A stretch of 9,095 nt of DNA from assembly GCA_965368585.1 (NCBI GenBank), contig CBDUNM010000191.1, positions 1 to 9,095 on the forward strand. Direction: 5' to 3'. Shown here in pieces: positions 1-6,400 of this stretch; the stretch's first letter is position 1, and each line of letters opens with the position of its first letter. The notes under the pieces are model-generated. The model did no database searches. It saw only the letters and a program-made list of their open reading frames with translations, and was not told the origin of the DNA. The translations under genes and the position numbers were made by a program. This stretch comes from JARRQB01 sp965368585 (GTDB taxonomy: Bacteria; Pseudomonadota; Gammaproteobacteria; Chromatiales; Chromatiaceae).

Positions 1-2
1 AC

Positions 3-1022
3 TATTCCATGCGTGTAAGGCCCGGTGATCTGGACCTGGGTTCTCTGGCTCGAACTGATGCACTGGTCAATGAGCTGGTTGCCGGAAGCTGCACTCTGGA
101 GGAGGCCAGAGTCGGGCTGAAAGCCATCGAGAACTCCGGCCCGCCATACCCTGAGCTGGTGACGTTACTGGCACTCATCATACTGAGCAGTGCTTTCTCC
201 ATGCTGATGCGTGGCAGCTGGAACGACGTCATGTGGGCAGGCGCGCTCTCCACTCTGGTTTATGCCTTTCTCTTCTGGGCGGGCAAGTCTCCTGCCGTTT
301 CCAGCATGCTCGAACCCCTGGCTGCGACAGTCGTTGCCGTTCTTGCCGTTGGGGCCAGTCGACTTGACCCGGGTATCAACCAGCCACTGGTCGTGCTCTC
401 CAGCATCATCATCTTCGTGCCGGGTCTTTCACTGGCTATGGGATTTCGAGAGTTGGCAGCCAGAGAGCTGATTTCAGGGACTGCACGCATCATGGATTCA
501 CTGATGGTGTTGTTCAAGTTGTACTTCGGCACCGTTCTGGGTGTGGCAATCGGTGTGCTGGCCTGGGGAGAAACTTTTCCCGTCGATCAATTTCATGTGC
601 CCCTGTGGACTGTCTGGCCAGCCGTGTTGCTACTGGCATGTGGCCTGTCAGTAGTCTTCAAGGCGCGGCTTGTCGATGCTCCCTGGGGGGTTGCCTCCGG
701 CGTTCTGGCCTACGGTGTCAGTACTCTCGTTACCAATGCGTGGGGCACTACCCTCGGTGCGTTTCTTGGCGCATTCGTGGTGGGTGTGTATGCCAACCTG
801 TTTGCACGCTATCGTAATGCACCTGCGGCACTGGTCACTTTGCCGGGCATCGTCGTTCTGGTACCTGGCAGCAAGGTCTATGTGGGCTTGGACAATGCGA
901 TCAGCAACAGCCAGATTGTCGATATCGATCACATCGGTGTGCAGACTTTCCTGCTGTTCATGTCATTGATAGCCGGGCTGGTCTTTGCCAGTGCCGTGGT
1001 TCAACCCAGAAAATCGTTGTAG
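3..1022 (+). CDS. Threonine/serine exporter family (ThrE-like) membrane protein, 5' truncated by window edge
   Basis: Inner-membrane protein of the ThrE family, whose studied members export threonine and serine; the substrate here is inferred. The frame is open to the left edge, and the first visible methionine (base 9) is not the real start: the motif that follows (RVRPGDLDLG, then a helix ending in PPYPE) lies in the middle of family members, after the cytosolic N-terminal half. About ten hydrophobic segments follow, near visible residues 50-67, 71-90, 100-118, 124-146, 160-187, 198-218, 224-243, 245-265, 274-290 and 311-333. The paired GFRELAARELISGTAR and LVTLPGIVVLVPGSKVY stretches are typical of the two ThrE halves, so both halves appear fused in one chain. 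The gene ends with TAG and converges on the oxygenase gene, 64 bases away, with no clear terminator hairpin between them. The family call is firm; the transported molecule is not known. Confidence 0.82.
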   Translation, partial: YSMRVRPGDLDLGSLARTDALVNELVAGSCTLEEARVGLKAIENSGPPYPELVTLLALIILSSAFSMLMRGSWNDVMWAGALSTLVYAFLFWAGKSPAVSSMLEPLAATVVAVLAVGASRLDPGINQPLVVLSSIIIFVPGLSLAMGFRELAARELISGTARIMDSLMVLFKLYFGTVLGVAIGVLAWGETFPVDQFHVPLWTVWPAVLLLACGLSVVFKARLVDAPWGVASGVLAYGVSTLVTNAWGTTLGAFLGAFVVGVYANLFARYRNAPAALVTLPGIVVLVPGSKVYVGLDNAISNSQIVDIDHIGVQTFLLFMSLIAGLVFASAVVQPRKSL

Positions 1023-1086
1023 GAACCCGGCTCATCGCTGGATAACCACAGGACGCAAAACGACAGCAAGGATCGAGTCAGTGCGT

Positions 1087-2124
1087 TTATTCGCCTTGTA
1101 CGACACCCTGACTCTGAGCGTAAGAGATGGGTGGGTACCTGGCCGGATTGTCATCACTGCAACAACCCGGTATGCAGCTCATGACATGATGCGGATTTGC
1201 ATTGAAGAAAAAGGGAATGGAGTAACGCGACTCGGAACCTGTATTGTTATTGGCAAAATGGCGTGTACTGAGAAAACGATCGTTAGTCCATTGCTTCAAT
1301 AACTCGCCCGTATTGACGATAAACGAGTTCTTTATCACCGGCGCATTGACCCACACTTTTCTGCGTTCACTGAACACAGTCAAGCCCGGCCGGTCTTGTG
1401 CCAGAATCGTGCAGAACGACGTATCAACGTGTGGCGCGATGCCAAAAGCATTTTCCGGGTCAGGCTTCACAGCAGGGTAGTGAGTCATGCGCAATCGATA
1501 CAACGGTTTGATAAACGCTTCGTGGAAAAAATCATCAGGCACATCCAGCGCTCGCGCATAGACAGGCAACATTCGCTTGCCAAGTGCTTCCATCTGATGC
1601 GCATAGCGCTCGACCTGAGCACGAAACCCAGGTAACCAGGCAGCATCGGGCCACTGATTGTCATCCATGTCCAGTTTGTCATCGCACTTGATGATAAACG
1701 CCTCGTTGACATTGCCGGTTTCACGAGCCGGCAGTTTTCGATTCTTCAATGGCAGATAGCCTGTGCCACCGACAGGCCAGTCGGGGCGGTCCATCAGAAT
1801 TTGCCTCTTTTGTTCAATCGGCAAGGCATGAAACTGTCGAACCTGTTCAAACGTTCCGTTGAGATCATCTCTGGACACTTGATGCCCGATGATAGAGAAA
1901 AAGCCGGTTTTCTCGCAGGCAACCCGCAGTTGCTCCGCCGCAACCGTTAAAGCTTCATCTGAACCAGTGGTGAAATAAGGTTCCAGATCAATGACAGGAA
2001 TATCGTCAGGCTGTGCATCTTCCGGCTTTGACGTATCCCATTGTTCAGATTCTGAGCGAAGTTGTTGCTCTTTCGCATCAGGATCGAATCCATCCTGTTT
2101 ACCGGACTTGTCAGTTGAGATCAT
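1087..2124 (-). CDS. Isopenicillin N synthase-like 2-oxoglutarate/Fe(II) dioxygenase
   Basis: Soluble non-haem iron oxygenase of 345 residues. An N-terminal DIOX_N-type region begins at about residue 42 (IPVIDLEPYF) and includes GFFSIIGH (74-81). The C-terminal double-stranded beta-helix carries the iron triad: H232 and D234 in PHVDTS, and H289 in STRHF. R300 and S302 (RYSIPFFF) form the RxS motif that usually binds the 2-oxoglutarate C5 carboxylate. The GNVNEAFII stretch (137-145) is typical of this family. The first 41 residues are a polar extension ahead of the conserved fold. The ATG at 2124 is the longest start, but no convincing Shine-Dalgarno precedes it, so the true start could be slightly internal. 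The C-terminus is unusual in having CIPGCC (317-322) and in ending soon after YPPISYAQ. The gene lies 80 bases downstream of the flavin reductase gene on the same strand and is probably co-transcribed with it. The family is clear; the substrate cannot be read from sequence, and true penicillin biosynthesis is not implied. Confidence 0.88.
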   Translation of the reverse strand: MISTDKSGKQDGFDPDAKEQQLRSESEQWDTSKPEDAQPDDIPVIDLEPYFTTGSDEALTVAAEQLRVACEKTGFFSIIGHQVSRDDLNGTFEQVRQFHALPIEQKRQILMDRPDWPVGGTGYLPLKNRKLPARETGNVNEAFIIKCDDKLDMDDNQWPDAAWLPGFRAQVERYAHQMEALGKRMLPVYARALDVPDDFFHEAFIKPLYRLRMTHYPAVKPDPENAFGIAPHVDTSFCTILAQDRPGLTVFSERRKVWVNAPVIKNSFIVNTGELLKQWTNDRFLSTRHFANNNTGSESRYSIPFFFNANPHHVMSCIPGCCSDDNPARYPPISYAQSQGVVQGE

Positions 2125-2204
2125 TGGCTGGCATGTTGAACAGACGATAACAGTAGCCAGATATTAACACTGGTAAGAAACCGTGCCTCTGGATGGACAA
2201 AGTC

Positions 2205-2813
2205 CTATTGTGTGAGCCGGGGCCGCTTCATGGGGAACACTTCATCCACGATTGCATAATCCATATACCCCAACCTTGCCAGTGGCCGAATGCGCGAGAT
2301 ATCGAGCATACCGTCCACAATGATCTCGTCCACGATGTGAATACCCACGACTTCACCAAAAATCACTTCGGACTGGACCTTCGTTCCATCACGCGCCGTG
2401 AGCGTGACGACCTGATTCAGAACACATTCCAGTGCCACGGGTGAGGCGGCAACGCGTGGTACCGAGACATTGCGGCACGCCGCCTTTTCAAGCCCCGCGC
2501 GTTCGAATTCATCGATGCCAGCCTCGAACGGTGCCGACGTCAGGTTGAGCGCATCCTTGAGCTCCGCAGTCGCCATGTTCACCACGAATTCACCCGTCGC
2601 TTCGATATTCGACTGGCTGTCCTTGCGTCCGGCGGATGAGAACATGACGAAGGGAGGTACGCCAGATACCGCATTGAAGTAACTGTAGGGGGCCAGGTTG
2701 GCGATACCATTGTCCGACAGACTGGAGATCCAGCCGATTGGGCGCGGCACCACCAGTGCGGTCCATGGACTGTGGGCAAGGCCATGAGGCTCGCTTCTGG
2801 GATCGTAGAACAT
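2205..2813 (-). CDS. Flavin reductase-like FMN-binding split-barrel protein
   Basis: A 202-residue protein of the flavin reductase-like (DIM6/NTAB, flavoredoxin) family, a split beta-barrel that binds FMN or FAD and typically reduces flavin with NAD(P)H for a partner oxygenase, or carries electrons. The supporting motifs are VVPRPIGWISS (21-31), followed by GIANLAPYSYFNAVSGVPP (36-54), FVMFSSAGRKDSQSNIEATGEFVVNM (55-80, the usual flavin-contacting loop), and the C-terminal IRPLARLGYMDYAIV (175-189). The length is normal for the family. The ATG at 2813 fits the usual family N-terminus (MFYDP) and has only a weak purine stretch (GAGAG) upstream. It is the first gene of a probable two-gene minus-strand transcription unit with the 2OG oxygenase. 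That oxygenase class does not normally need reduced flavin, so co-function with it is unproven. It is divergent from the CIS operon. Confidence 0.86.
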   Translation of the reverse strand: MFYDPRSEPHGLAHSPWTALVVPRPIGWISSLSDNGIANLAPYSYFNAVSGVPPFVMFSSAGRKDSQSNIEATGEFVVNMATAELKDALNLTSAPFEAGIDEFERAGLEKAACRNVSVPRVAASPVALECVLNQVVTLTARDGTKVQSEVIFGEVVGIHIVDEIIVDGMLDISRIRPLARLGYMDYAIVDEVFPMKRPRLTQ

Positions 2814-3010
2814 CAGGTACTCTCGCAGGTAAAGGATGTATGTGTGTCTGCCATGATGCAGACTACCGCAATCCAGCCTCCGCCTGCGTATGGAAGATCT
2901 GGATGGGGTGGGGGGCGGAGCCGGGCGGCACGCGCTGCAGCGTGGATGTTTTGGTGAGATCCCGCGCCATGAGAATACCGTGCACCTGAATCGTTGCCGG
3001 TCTGATTAAC

Positions 3011-3028
3011 TTGTGATACGTTCTACAA
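3011..3028. promoter_or_regulatory. Candidate operator: 18-bp imperfect palindrome
   Basis: TTGTGATACGTTCTACAA has matching outer arms (TTGT/ACAA) and a matching centre (ACGT), with six of nine base pairs symmetric plus one G-T. It covers the candidate -35 element, where a dimeric repressor would be expected to act, and lies between two divergent units. The regulator is unknown and no regulator gene is in the window. Confidence 0.25.
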
Positions 3029-3038
3029 ACAGTAGGAT
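3011..3038 (+). promoter_or_regulatory. Candidate sigma70-like promoter for the CIS operon
   Basis: TTGTGA (3011-3016) and TAGGAT (3033-3038) each match four of six consensus bases and are separated by 16 bases. The spacing is acceptable and the place is right, upstream of the first CIS gene, but it would give a leader of nearly 200 bases. The match is weak and is proposed only as a candidate. Confidence 0.25.
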
Positions 3039-3213
3039 GTCACCAGGGTTTTATCGATCTTGGCGCTGGCCCTTGGAACTAAGGATTTTACCCCGCTCTT
3101 GCCGACCGATACCGCTTCCTGATCTGACATCGACCAAGGAATGATTCGCGCAATTATCTGGCGCGGCTCAGACCTGTAGCGTCTTTAACACCTGCGTCTC
3201 TGTTTGCGGCACG

Positions 3214-3238
3214 GGTCAGATATCGGGAAGGCCTGACC
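3214..3238 (+). promoter_or_regulatory. Sheath ribosome binding site inside a small hairpin loop
   Basis: GGTCAG (3214-3219) and CTGACC (3233-3238) are perfect 6-bp inverted arms around a 13-base loop. The loop contains the Shine-Dalgarno-like GGGAAGG (3225-3231), seven bases from the ATG at 3239. The 3' arm touches the start codon directly. The purine-rich site fixes the sheath start. Whether the hairpin has a control role is inference. Confidence 0.5.
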
Positions 3239-5185
3239 ATGTTCGATACCCCTGGCGTCTTTGTCCGAGAAATCCCGAGCGGCAACCGCGCCATCGCGGG
3301 CGTAGCCACTTCGAACACCGCCTTCGTCGGTACAACCGGGCGTGGGCCGTTGAATCGGGCCATACCCGTCACCTCGTTCGGCGAATTCGAGCGCATCTTC
3401 GGTGGACTGCATGCAGCGTCCGAGACCTCTTACGCGGTGAGGTCCTATTTCCTCAACGGCGGTTCTGTGGCTTTCATTGTCCGCGTCGCGGCAGCAGGGC
3501 CGCCGGCGACGCAGGCTTCTCTTACCGTCGATGATCTGGTGATCACCGCGATAACCCCCGGCGCGGTGGGCAATCGGCTGCGAGTCGGGATCGTGCCGAC
3601 CGGCGCCGACACCTTCACTCTGTTAGTGCGCGAATACAACGCCGGCCTGACCACGGTTGAAACCGAAGAGTCTTTTGTCGACCTGTCTATCACTCCAGGC
3701 CCGAACTTCGTCGACACCCTGGTGAACGCGGGAAGCGTCCTTGTCACCGCAGCGCTCGGCGCAGCTAACGTCCCCGCGACTACCCGGATAGGCGGCGTCG
3801 ACGCCGCCAACCTCGCCGCACTGCAGGCCGCCGGAGCGGCCGATCTCGATCCATTGATCAACGGCACAGACACGCCGCCCACGGCCTCGAGTGCCGCGGT
3901 GGCCGATCTGACAATGACCGCCTCCTCGGCAGGCGCCTGGGGCGACCGCATTCGCGTCGGTATCGCCCATTCCTCCTCCGGCACCAGCTTTACCCTGCTG
4001 GTCCGCGAATACGACGCAGCGTTGTCCAATGTAGTGCGTGAAGAAGCTTTCATCGACGTCTCGGTTACCGCAGGAGATGCACGCTTCGTCGAGGATGTAG
4101 TGGTCGAAAACAGCGAGCTGATCACCGCCAATCTGGCCAATCCGAATCTGCCGACACGCAGCCAGATTGGTGGCATCGAAGCCACCAATCTCGATGCCCT
4201 GCTTGAGGGCGCTGCGGGCGACTTCACTGCGCTGGAGAGCGGCACGAACGGCACCATGGAGGGTGATGCCGGTTGGGACGGTGCAGCCTTGAACGCTATC
4301 AGCGGCTCCGAGGCCAATAGCGAGGGCATTTACGCGCTTAATGGCATTGTGCCGCAGGTCTTCAACCTGATGTGCCTGCCCGGTGCCGCGAACATCCCCA
4401 CTACCGCGAATTCGGCGGCGATCTACCAGGAGGCCTATACCTACTGCCGCAATAATTTCGCTTTCCTCGTGATCGATAGCCCGCCCAGTGTGAATCGAGG
4501 CAACATCCAGGCTTGGCTGACCGAGCTTGGCGCCGCAGCAGGGCCCAATTCTGCGCTCTATTACCCGCGTGTCAGGGGCCCCGATCCACTGAACCCTCTT
4601 GTTGCGCGCGAGATTGGTGCCAGCGGCATAGCTGCAGGCCTGATCGCCCGCACGGATGGCGCGCGTGGAGTCTGGAAGGCACCAGCGGGCACTGAAGCGC
4701 GCATCTCCGGTGGCAATCCGGTTGATGTGATGACCGACCGCCAGCAGGGGCCACTGAACACCTCCGGTATCAACGTAATCCGCACCTTTCCGGTCTACAA
4801 CTCAGTTATCTGGGGCGCGCGCACACTCGACGGCGCCGATGCCCGTGCCTCGGAATGGCGCTATATCAATGTGCGACGGCTGGCACTTTATATCGAAAAT
4901 TCGCTGCAGCGCGGTCTGCAATGGGTAGTGTTCGAGCCGAATGACGAACCGCTCTGGGCCAATGTCCGTATGACGGTGGGCGGTTTCATGAACCAGTTGC
5001 ACCGGCAGGGCGCGTTTCAGGGAGCGTCGGCCCGCGATGCCTATCTGGTGAAATGCGACAGCGAGACGACGACGCAAGCCGATATCAACCTGGGCATCCT
5101 CAACGTCTACGTCGGATTTGCCCCGGTTCGCCCAGCGGAATTCGTCGTGATCCGCATTCAGCAGCGCTTCCCGAACGCCGCATAG
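3239..5185 (+). CDS. Contractile tail sheath protein of a phage-tail-like injection system
   Basis: A 648-residue sheath subunit. Copies polymerise around the inner tube, and their contraction drives the tube into a target. The N-terminus has the canonical sheath opening PGVFVREIPSGNRAIAGVATS (5-25), then AFVGTTGRGPLNR and VTSFGEFERIFGG (44-56). After SYFLNGGSVAFIVRV (69-83) come two tandem copies of an inserted domain (about 94-213 and 218-338). The central subtilisin-like sheath core follows (about 345-530, with LMCLPGAANIP and NNFAFLVIDSPP). The C-terminal sheath domain (531-648) includes WRYINVRRLALYIENSLQ, FEPNDEPLW and the final FVVIRIQQRF strand. The ATG at 3239 has a good Shine-Dalgarno (GGGAAGG) and fits the family start. 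It is first in the operon, 25 bases before the tube gene. Only one sheath gene is visible here, whereas Afp has three. The family call is firm. Confidence 0.95.
   Translation: MFDTPGVFVREIPSGNRAIAGVATSNTAFVGTTGRGPLNRAIPVTSFGEFERIFGGLHAASETSYAVRSYFLNGGSVAFIVRVAAAGPPATQASLTVDDLVITAITPGAVGNRLRVGIVPTGADTFTLLVREYNAGLTTVETEESFVDLSITPGPNFVDTLVNAGSVLVTAALGAANVPATTRIGGVDAANLAALQAAGAADLDPLINGTDTPPTASSAAVADLTMTASSAGAWGDRIRVGIAHSSSGTSFTLLVREYDAALSNVVREEAFIDVSVTAGDARFVEDVVVENSELITANLANPNLPTRSQIGGIEATNLDALLEGAAGDFTALESGTNGTMEGDAGWDGAALNAISGSEANSEGIYALNGIVPQVFNLMCLPGAANIPTTANSAAIYQEAYTYCRNNFAFLVIDSPPSVNRGNIQAWLTELGAAAGPNSALYYPRVRGPDPLNPLVAREIGASGIAAGLIARTDGARGVWKAPAGTEARISGGNPVDVMTDRQQGPLNTSGINVIRTFPVYNSVIWGARTLDGADARASEWRYINVRRLALYIENSLQRGLQWVVFEPNDEPLWANVRMTVGGFMNQLHRQGAFQGASARDAYLVKCDSETTTQADINLGILNVYVGFAPVRPAEFVVIRIQQRFPNAA
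3533..3877 (+). repeat. Sheath inserted domain, copy A (about residues 99-213)
   Basis: First of two tandem protein-level repeats inside the sheath gene. Shared landmarks with copy B, in order, are: DL at the start, GNRLRVGI (111-118) matching GDRIRVGI (235-242), FTLLVREYNA (126-135) matching FTLLVREYDA (251-260), an E-E-S/A-F-V/I-D strand, and RIGGVDAANLAAL matching QIGGIEATNLDAL. The DNA is well diverged, so the duplication is old. Confidence 0.8.
3905..4252 (+). repeat. Sheath inserted domain, copy B (about residues 223-338)
   Basis: Second copy of the inserted sheath domain, offset by about 124 residues from copy A and joined to it by a Thr/Ser/Ala-rich linker (about 211-220). It ends just before the subtilisin-like core (GDAGWDGAALNAI). 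Each copy closes with an ING/ESG-T-type turn (INGTDT, ESGTNG). Confidence 0.8.
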
Positions 5186-5198
5186 AACGCGCCTAGAC

Positions 5199-5204
5199 AA
5201 GGAA
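5199..5204 (+). promoter_or_regulatory. Shine-Dalgarno site of the tube gene
   Basis: AAGGAA lies six bases before the ATG at 5211. Together with the sheath site it is the strongest ribosome binding site in the operon, in keeping with the high copy number needed for the two polymer-forming proteins. Confidence 0.6.
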
Positions 5205-5210
5205 TTTGAA

Positions 5211-5738
5211 ATGGCACAATTTACCGTCAACACCAACCGCTTCGACCCCTACAAGAACTTCAAGTTCCGCCTCAAATGGGATGGCCGCTATGTAGCAGGC
5301 GTCTCGAAGGTCAGCCCGCTGAAACGCACCACGGAGATCGTCGAACATCGCGAAGGTGGCGATCCTTCGACACCGCGAAAAAGCCCCGGCCGCACGATGT
5401 TCGAAGGCATCACGCTGGAGCGTGGTGTCACTCATGACGTCGAGTTCGAGCAGTGGGCCAACAAGATCTGGAATTTCGGGTCCGGTCTGGGGGCAGAGGT
5501 GTCGCTGGCTGATTTCCGCAAGGACGTAATCCTGGATTTTTACAACGAAGCCGGGCAACTTGCGATCAGTTATCGCATCTTTCGCGCCTGGGTCTCGGAG
5601 TACCAGGCGCTGCCAGAGCTTGACGCAAATGCCAATGCCGTCGCGATCCAGATGATCAAGCTGGAAAACGAGGGCTGGGAGCGGGATTACGACGTGGCCG
5701 AACCGGCCGAGGTCGAGTTCCTCGAACCGGCAAGCTGA
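5211..5738 (+). CDS. Tail tube protein (T4 gp19-like, Afp1/Afp5 type)
   Basis: A 175-residue inner tube subunit; hexameric rings stack into the rigid tube expelled by sheath contraction. The family signature runs through most of the chain: DPYKNFKFRLKWDGRYVAGV (12-31), then KRTTEIVEHREGGDPSTPRKSPGR (38-61), FEGITLERGVTHD (64-76), QWANKIW (81-87), and FYNEAGQLAISYRIFRAWVSEYQALPELDANANAVAIQMIKLENEGWERD (110-159). The length is slightly above the usual 145-150 residues because of an acidic C-terminal tail (160-175, DVAEPAEVEFLEPAS). The ATG at 5211 has AAGGAA upstream. Its stop overlaps the next start by one base (TGATG). It directly follows the sheath, as expected for partners made in similar amounts. 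Only one tube gene is visible; a second, initiator-type tube gene like Afp5 may lie downstream. Confidence 0.95.
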   Translation: MAQFTVNTNRFDPYKNFKFRLKWDGRYVAGVSKVSPLKRTTEIVEHREGGDPSTPRKSPGRTMFEGITLERGVTHDVEFEQWANKIWNFGSGLGAEVSLADFRKDVILDFYNEAGQLAISYRIFRAWVSEYQALPELDANANAVAIQMIKLENEGWERDYDVAEPAEVEFLEPAS

Positions 5739-6400
5739 TGACGACGGGTCCGATTGGGTCCGTCATTCTCAACATCTACGATCAGGGGATGGCGGCTGAC
5801 CCTGCAGATCGGGCGGCACTACTGTGTGCAATGGGCGGTGGTGATGCCGCACAGCTGTCCATCGGCGATGTCGACCGCACGATATGGGCCTGGTTCGAGG
5901 GCCTCTTCGACGGTCCGCATGAAGCGGTAATGAGTTGCGTCGACTGCGGCGAAAGCGTGGAATTCGCATTGCCAGAAGGATTTGCACTGCCTCCCCGCGA
6001 AGGCGATGGTGATCGCCTGACCCTGGCTTACGGCGCACAGCGATACCTGTTGCGGCTTCCCCGATTAACCGATGTGCGCAACGGTACACTCGCACGTGTG
6101 GCGTTGTCTGAAGACGCACCCTGGGAGGATCCGAACTTCGAGGCGATTGCACAGGCGGCGTTGCTGAAGGCCGACCCGGCCCTTCAGGTAGAACTGCAGC
6201 TGGAGTGCGCGGCCTGTGGCGTGGTACAGATGCTGCCGCTCGACGTGGCAGGTTTCGCCTGGTTACGCATCGAACAGTCCGCGCGCCGTCTGGTGCGGGA
6301 AGTAGCGCAACTGGCCCGCGCCTTTGGCTGGTCCGAGGCGGAACTGACGGCGATGACCCCCGCCCGCCGCGCTATCTGGTTGACGGAGCTGGGGGAATGA
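5738..6400 (+). CDS. T4 gp26-like baseplate hub assembly chaperone candidate with two CxxC pairs
   Basis: A 220-residue protein of a type often found right after the tube gene in phage-tail-like CIS clusters. The C-terminal segment (about 177-218, with REVAQLARAFGWSEAELTAM and PARRAIWL) resembles the conserved end of T4 gp26-type baseplate proteins, in which a helix is followed by a W-S-E-x-E-x-x-x-M/L motif and an ArgArg-aromatic stretch. Two cysteine pairs, CVDCG (67-71) and CAACG (157-161), each lead into a beta-strand and could form one zinc-ribbon-like site in the fold. By analogy it would help baseplate or hub assembly in the cytoplasm and need not be in the final particle. The ATG overlaps the tube stop and has no clear Shine-Dalgarno, so translation is probably coupled. 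The assignment rests on remembered family patterns, not a search; the gene could also be described simply as a conserved CIS protein of unknown function. Confidence 0.6.
   Translation: MTTGPIGSVILNIYDQGMAADPADRAALLCAMGGGDAAQLSIGDVDRTIWAWFEGLFDGPHEAVMSCVDCGESVEFALPEGFALPPREGDGDRLTLAYGAQRYLLRLPRLTDVRNGTLARVALSEDAPWEDPNFEAIAQAALLKADPALQVELQLECAACGVVQMLPLDVAGFAWLRIEQSARRLVREVAQLARAFGWSEAELTAMTPARRAIWLTELGE

Larger units (their letters stand above)
2814..3238. other. Gene-free divergent intergenic region between flavin reductase and CIS operon
   Basis: This 425-base stretch holds no ORF with recognisable protein features on either strand. It contains a run of G tracts (2905-2928), a perfect 10-bp palindrome CGCTGCAGCG at 2933-2942, an 18-bp imperfect palindrome at 3011-3028, a weak sigma70-like element pair at 3011-3038, and a small hairpin around the sheath ribosome binding site at 3214-3238. 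No tRNA, IS end or integrase remnant was seen. By position it must contain, or connect to, the promoters of both divergent units. Confidence 0.7.

Noticed and set aside
1023..1086. Possible shared terminator between the convergent exporter and oxygenase genes
   Set aside because: I found no GC-rich hairpin followed by a T run on either strand in these 64 bases.
985..1302. + strand open frame of 105 codons across the exporter/oxygenase junction
   Set aside because: It overlaps the ends of two well-supported genes and has no family signature.
2813..2854. Minus-strand 13-codon upstream ORF whose TGA overlaps the flavin reductase ATG
   Set aside because: The stop/start overlap is suggestive of a leader peptide, but there is no Shine-Dalgarno and no attenuator-like sequence or codon bias, so chance is more likely.
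2738..2989. Small + strand open frame (83 codons) between the flavin reductase and sheath genes
   Set aside because: It overlaps the flavin reductase start on the opposite strand, has odd Trp/Cys/Gly composition, and has no good ribosome binding site or homology that I recognise.
3445..4329. Long open frame (294 codons) on the minus strand inside the sheath gene
   Set aside because: It is antisense to a clearly recognised sheath gene, has a Ser/Ala/Pro/Arg composition typical of the opposite strand of GC-rich coding DNA, and shows no domain.
6205..6396. Upstream extension of the disordered protein frame to an ATG at 6205
   Set aside because: It would overlap the preceding gene by almost 200 bases; the ATG at 6397 has a Shine-Dalgarno-like GGAG and the typical ATGA overlap.
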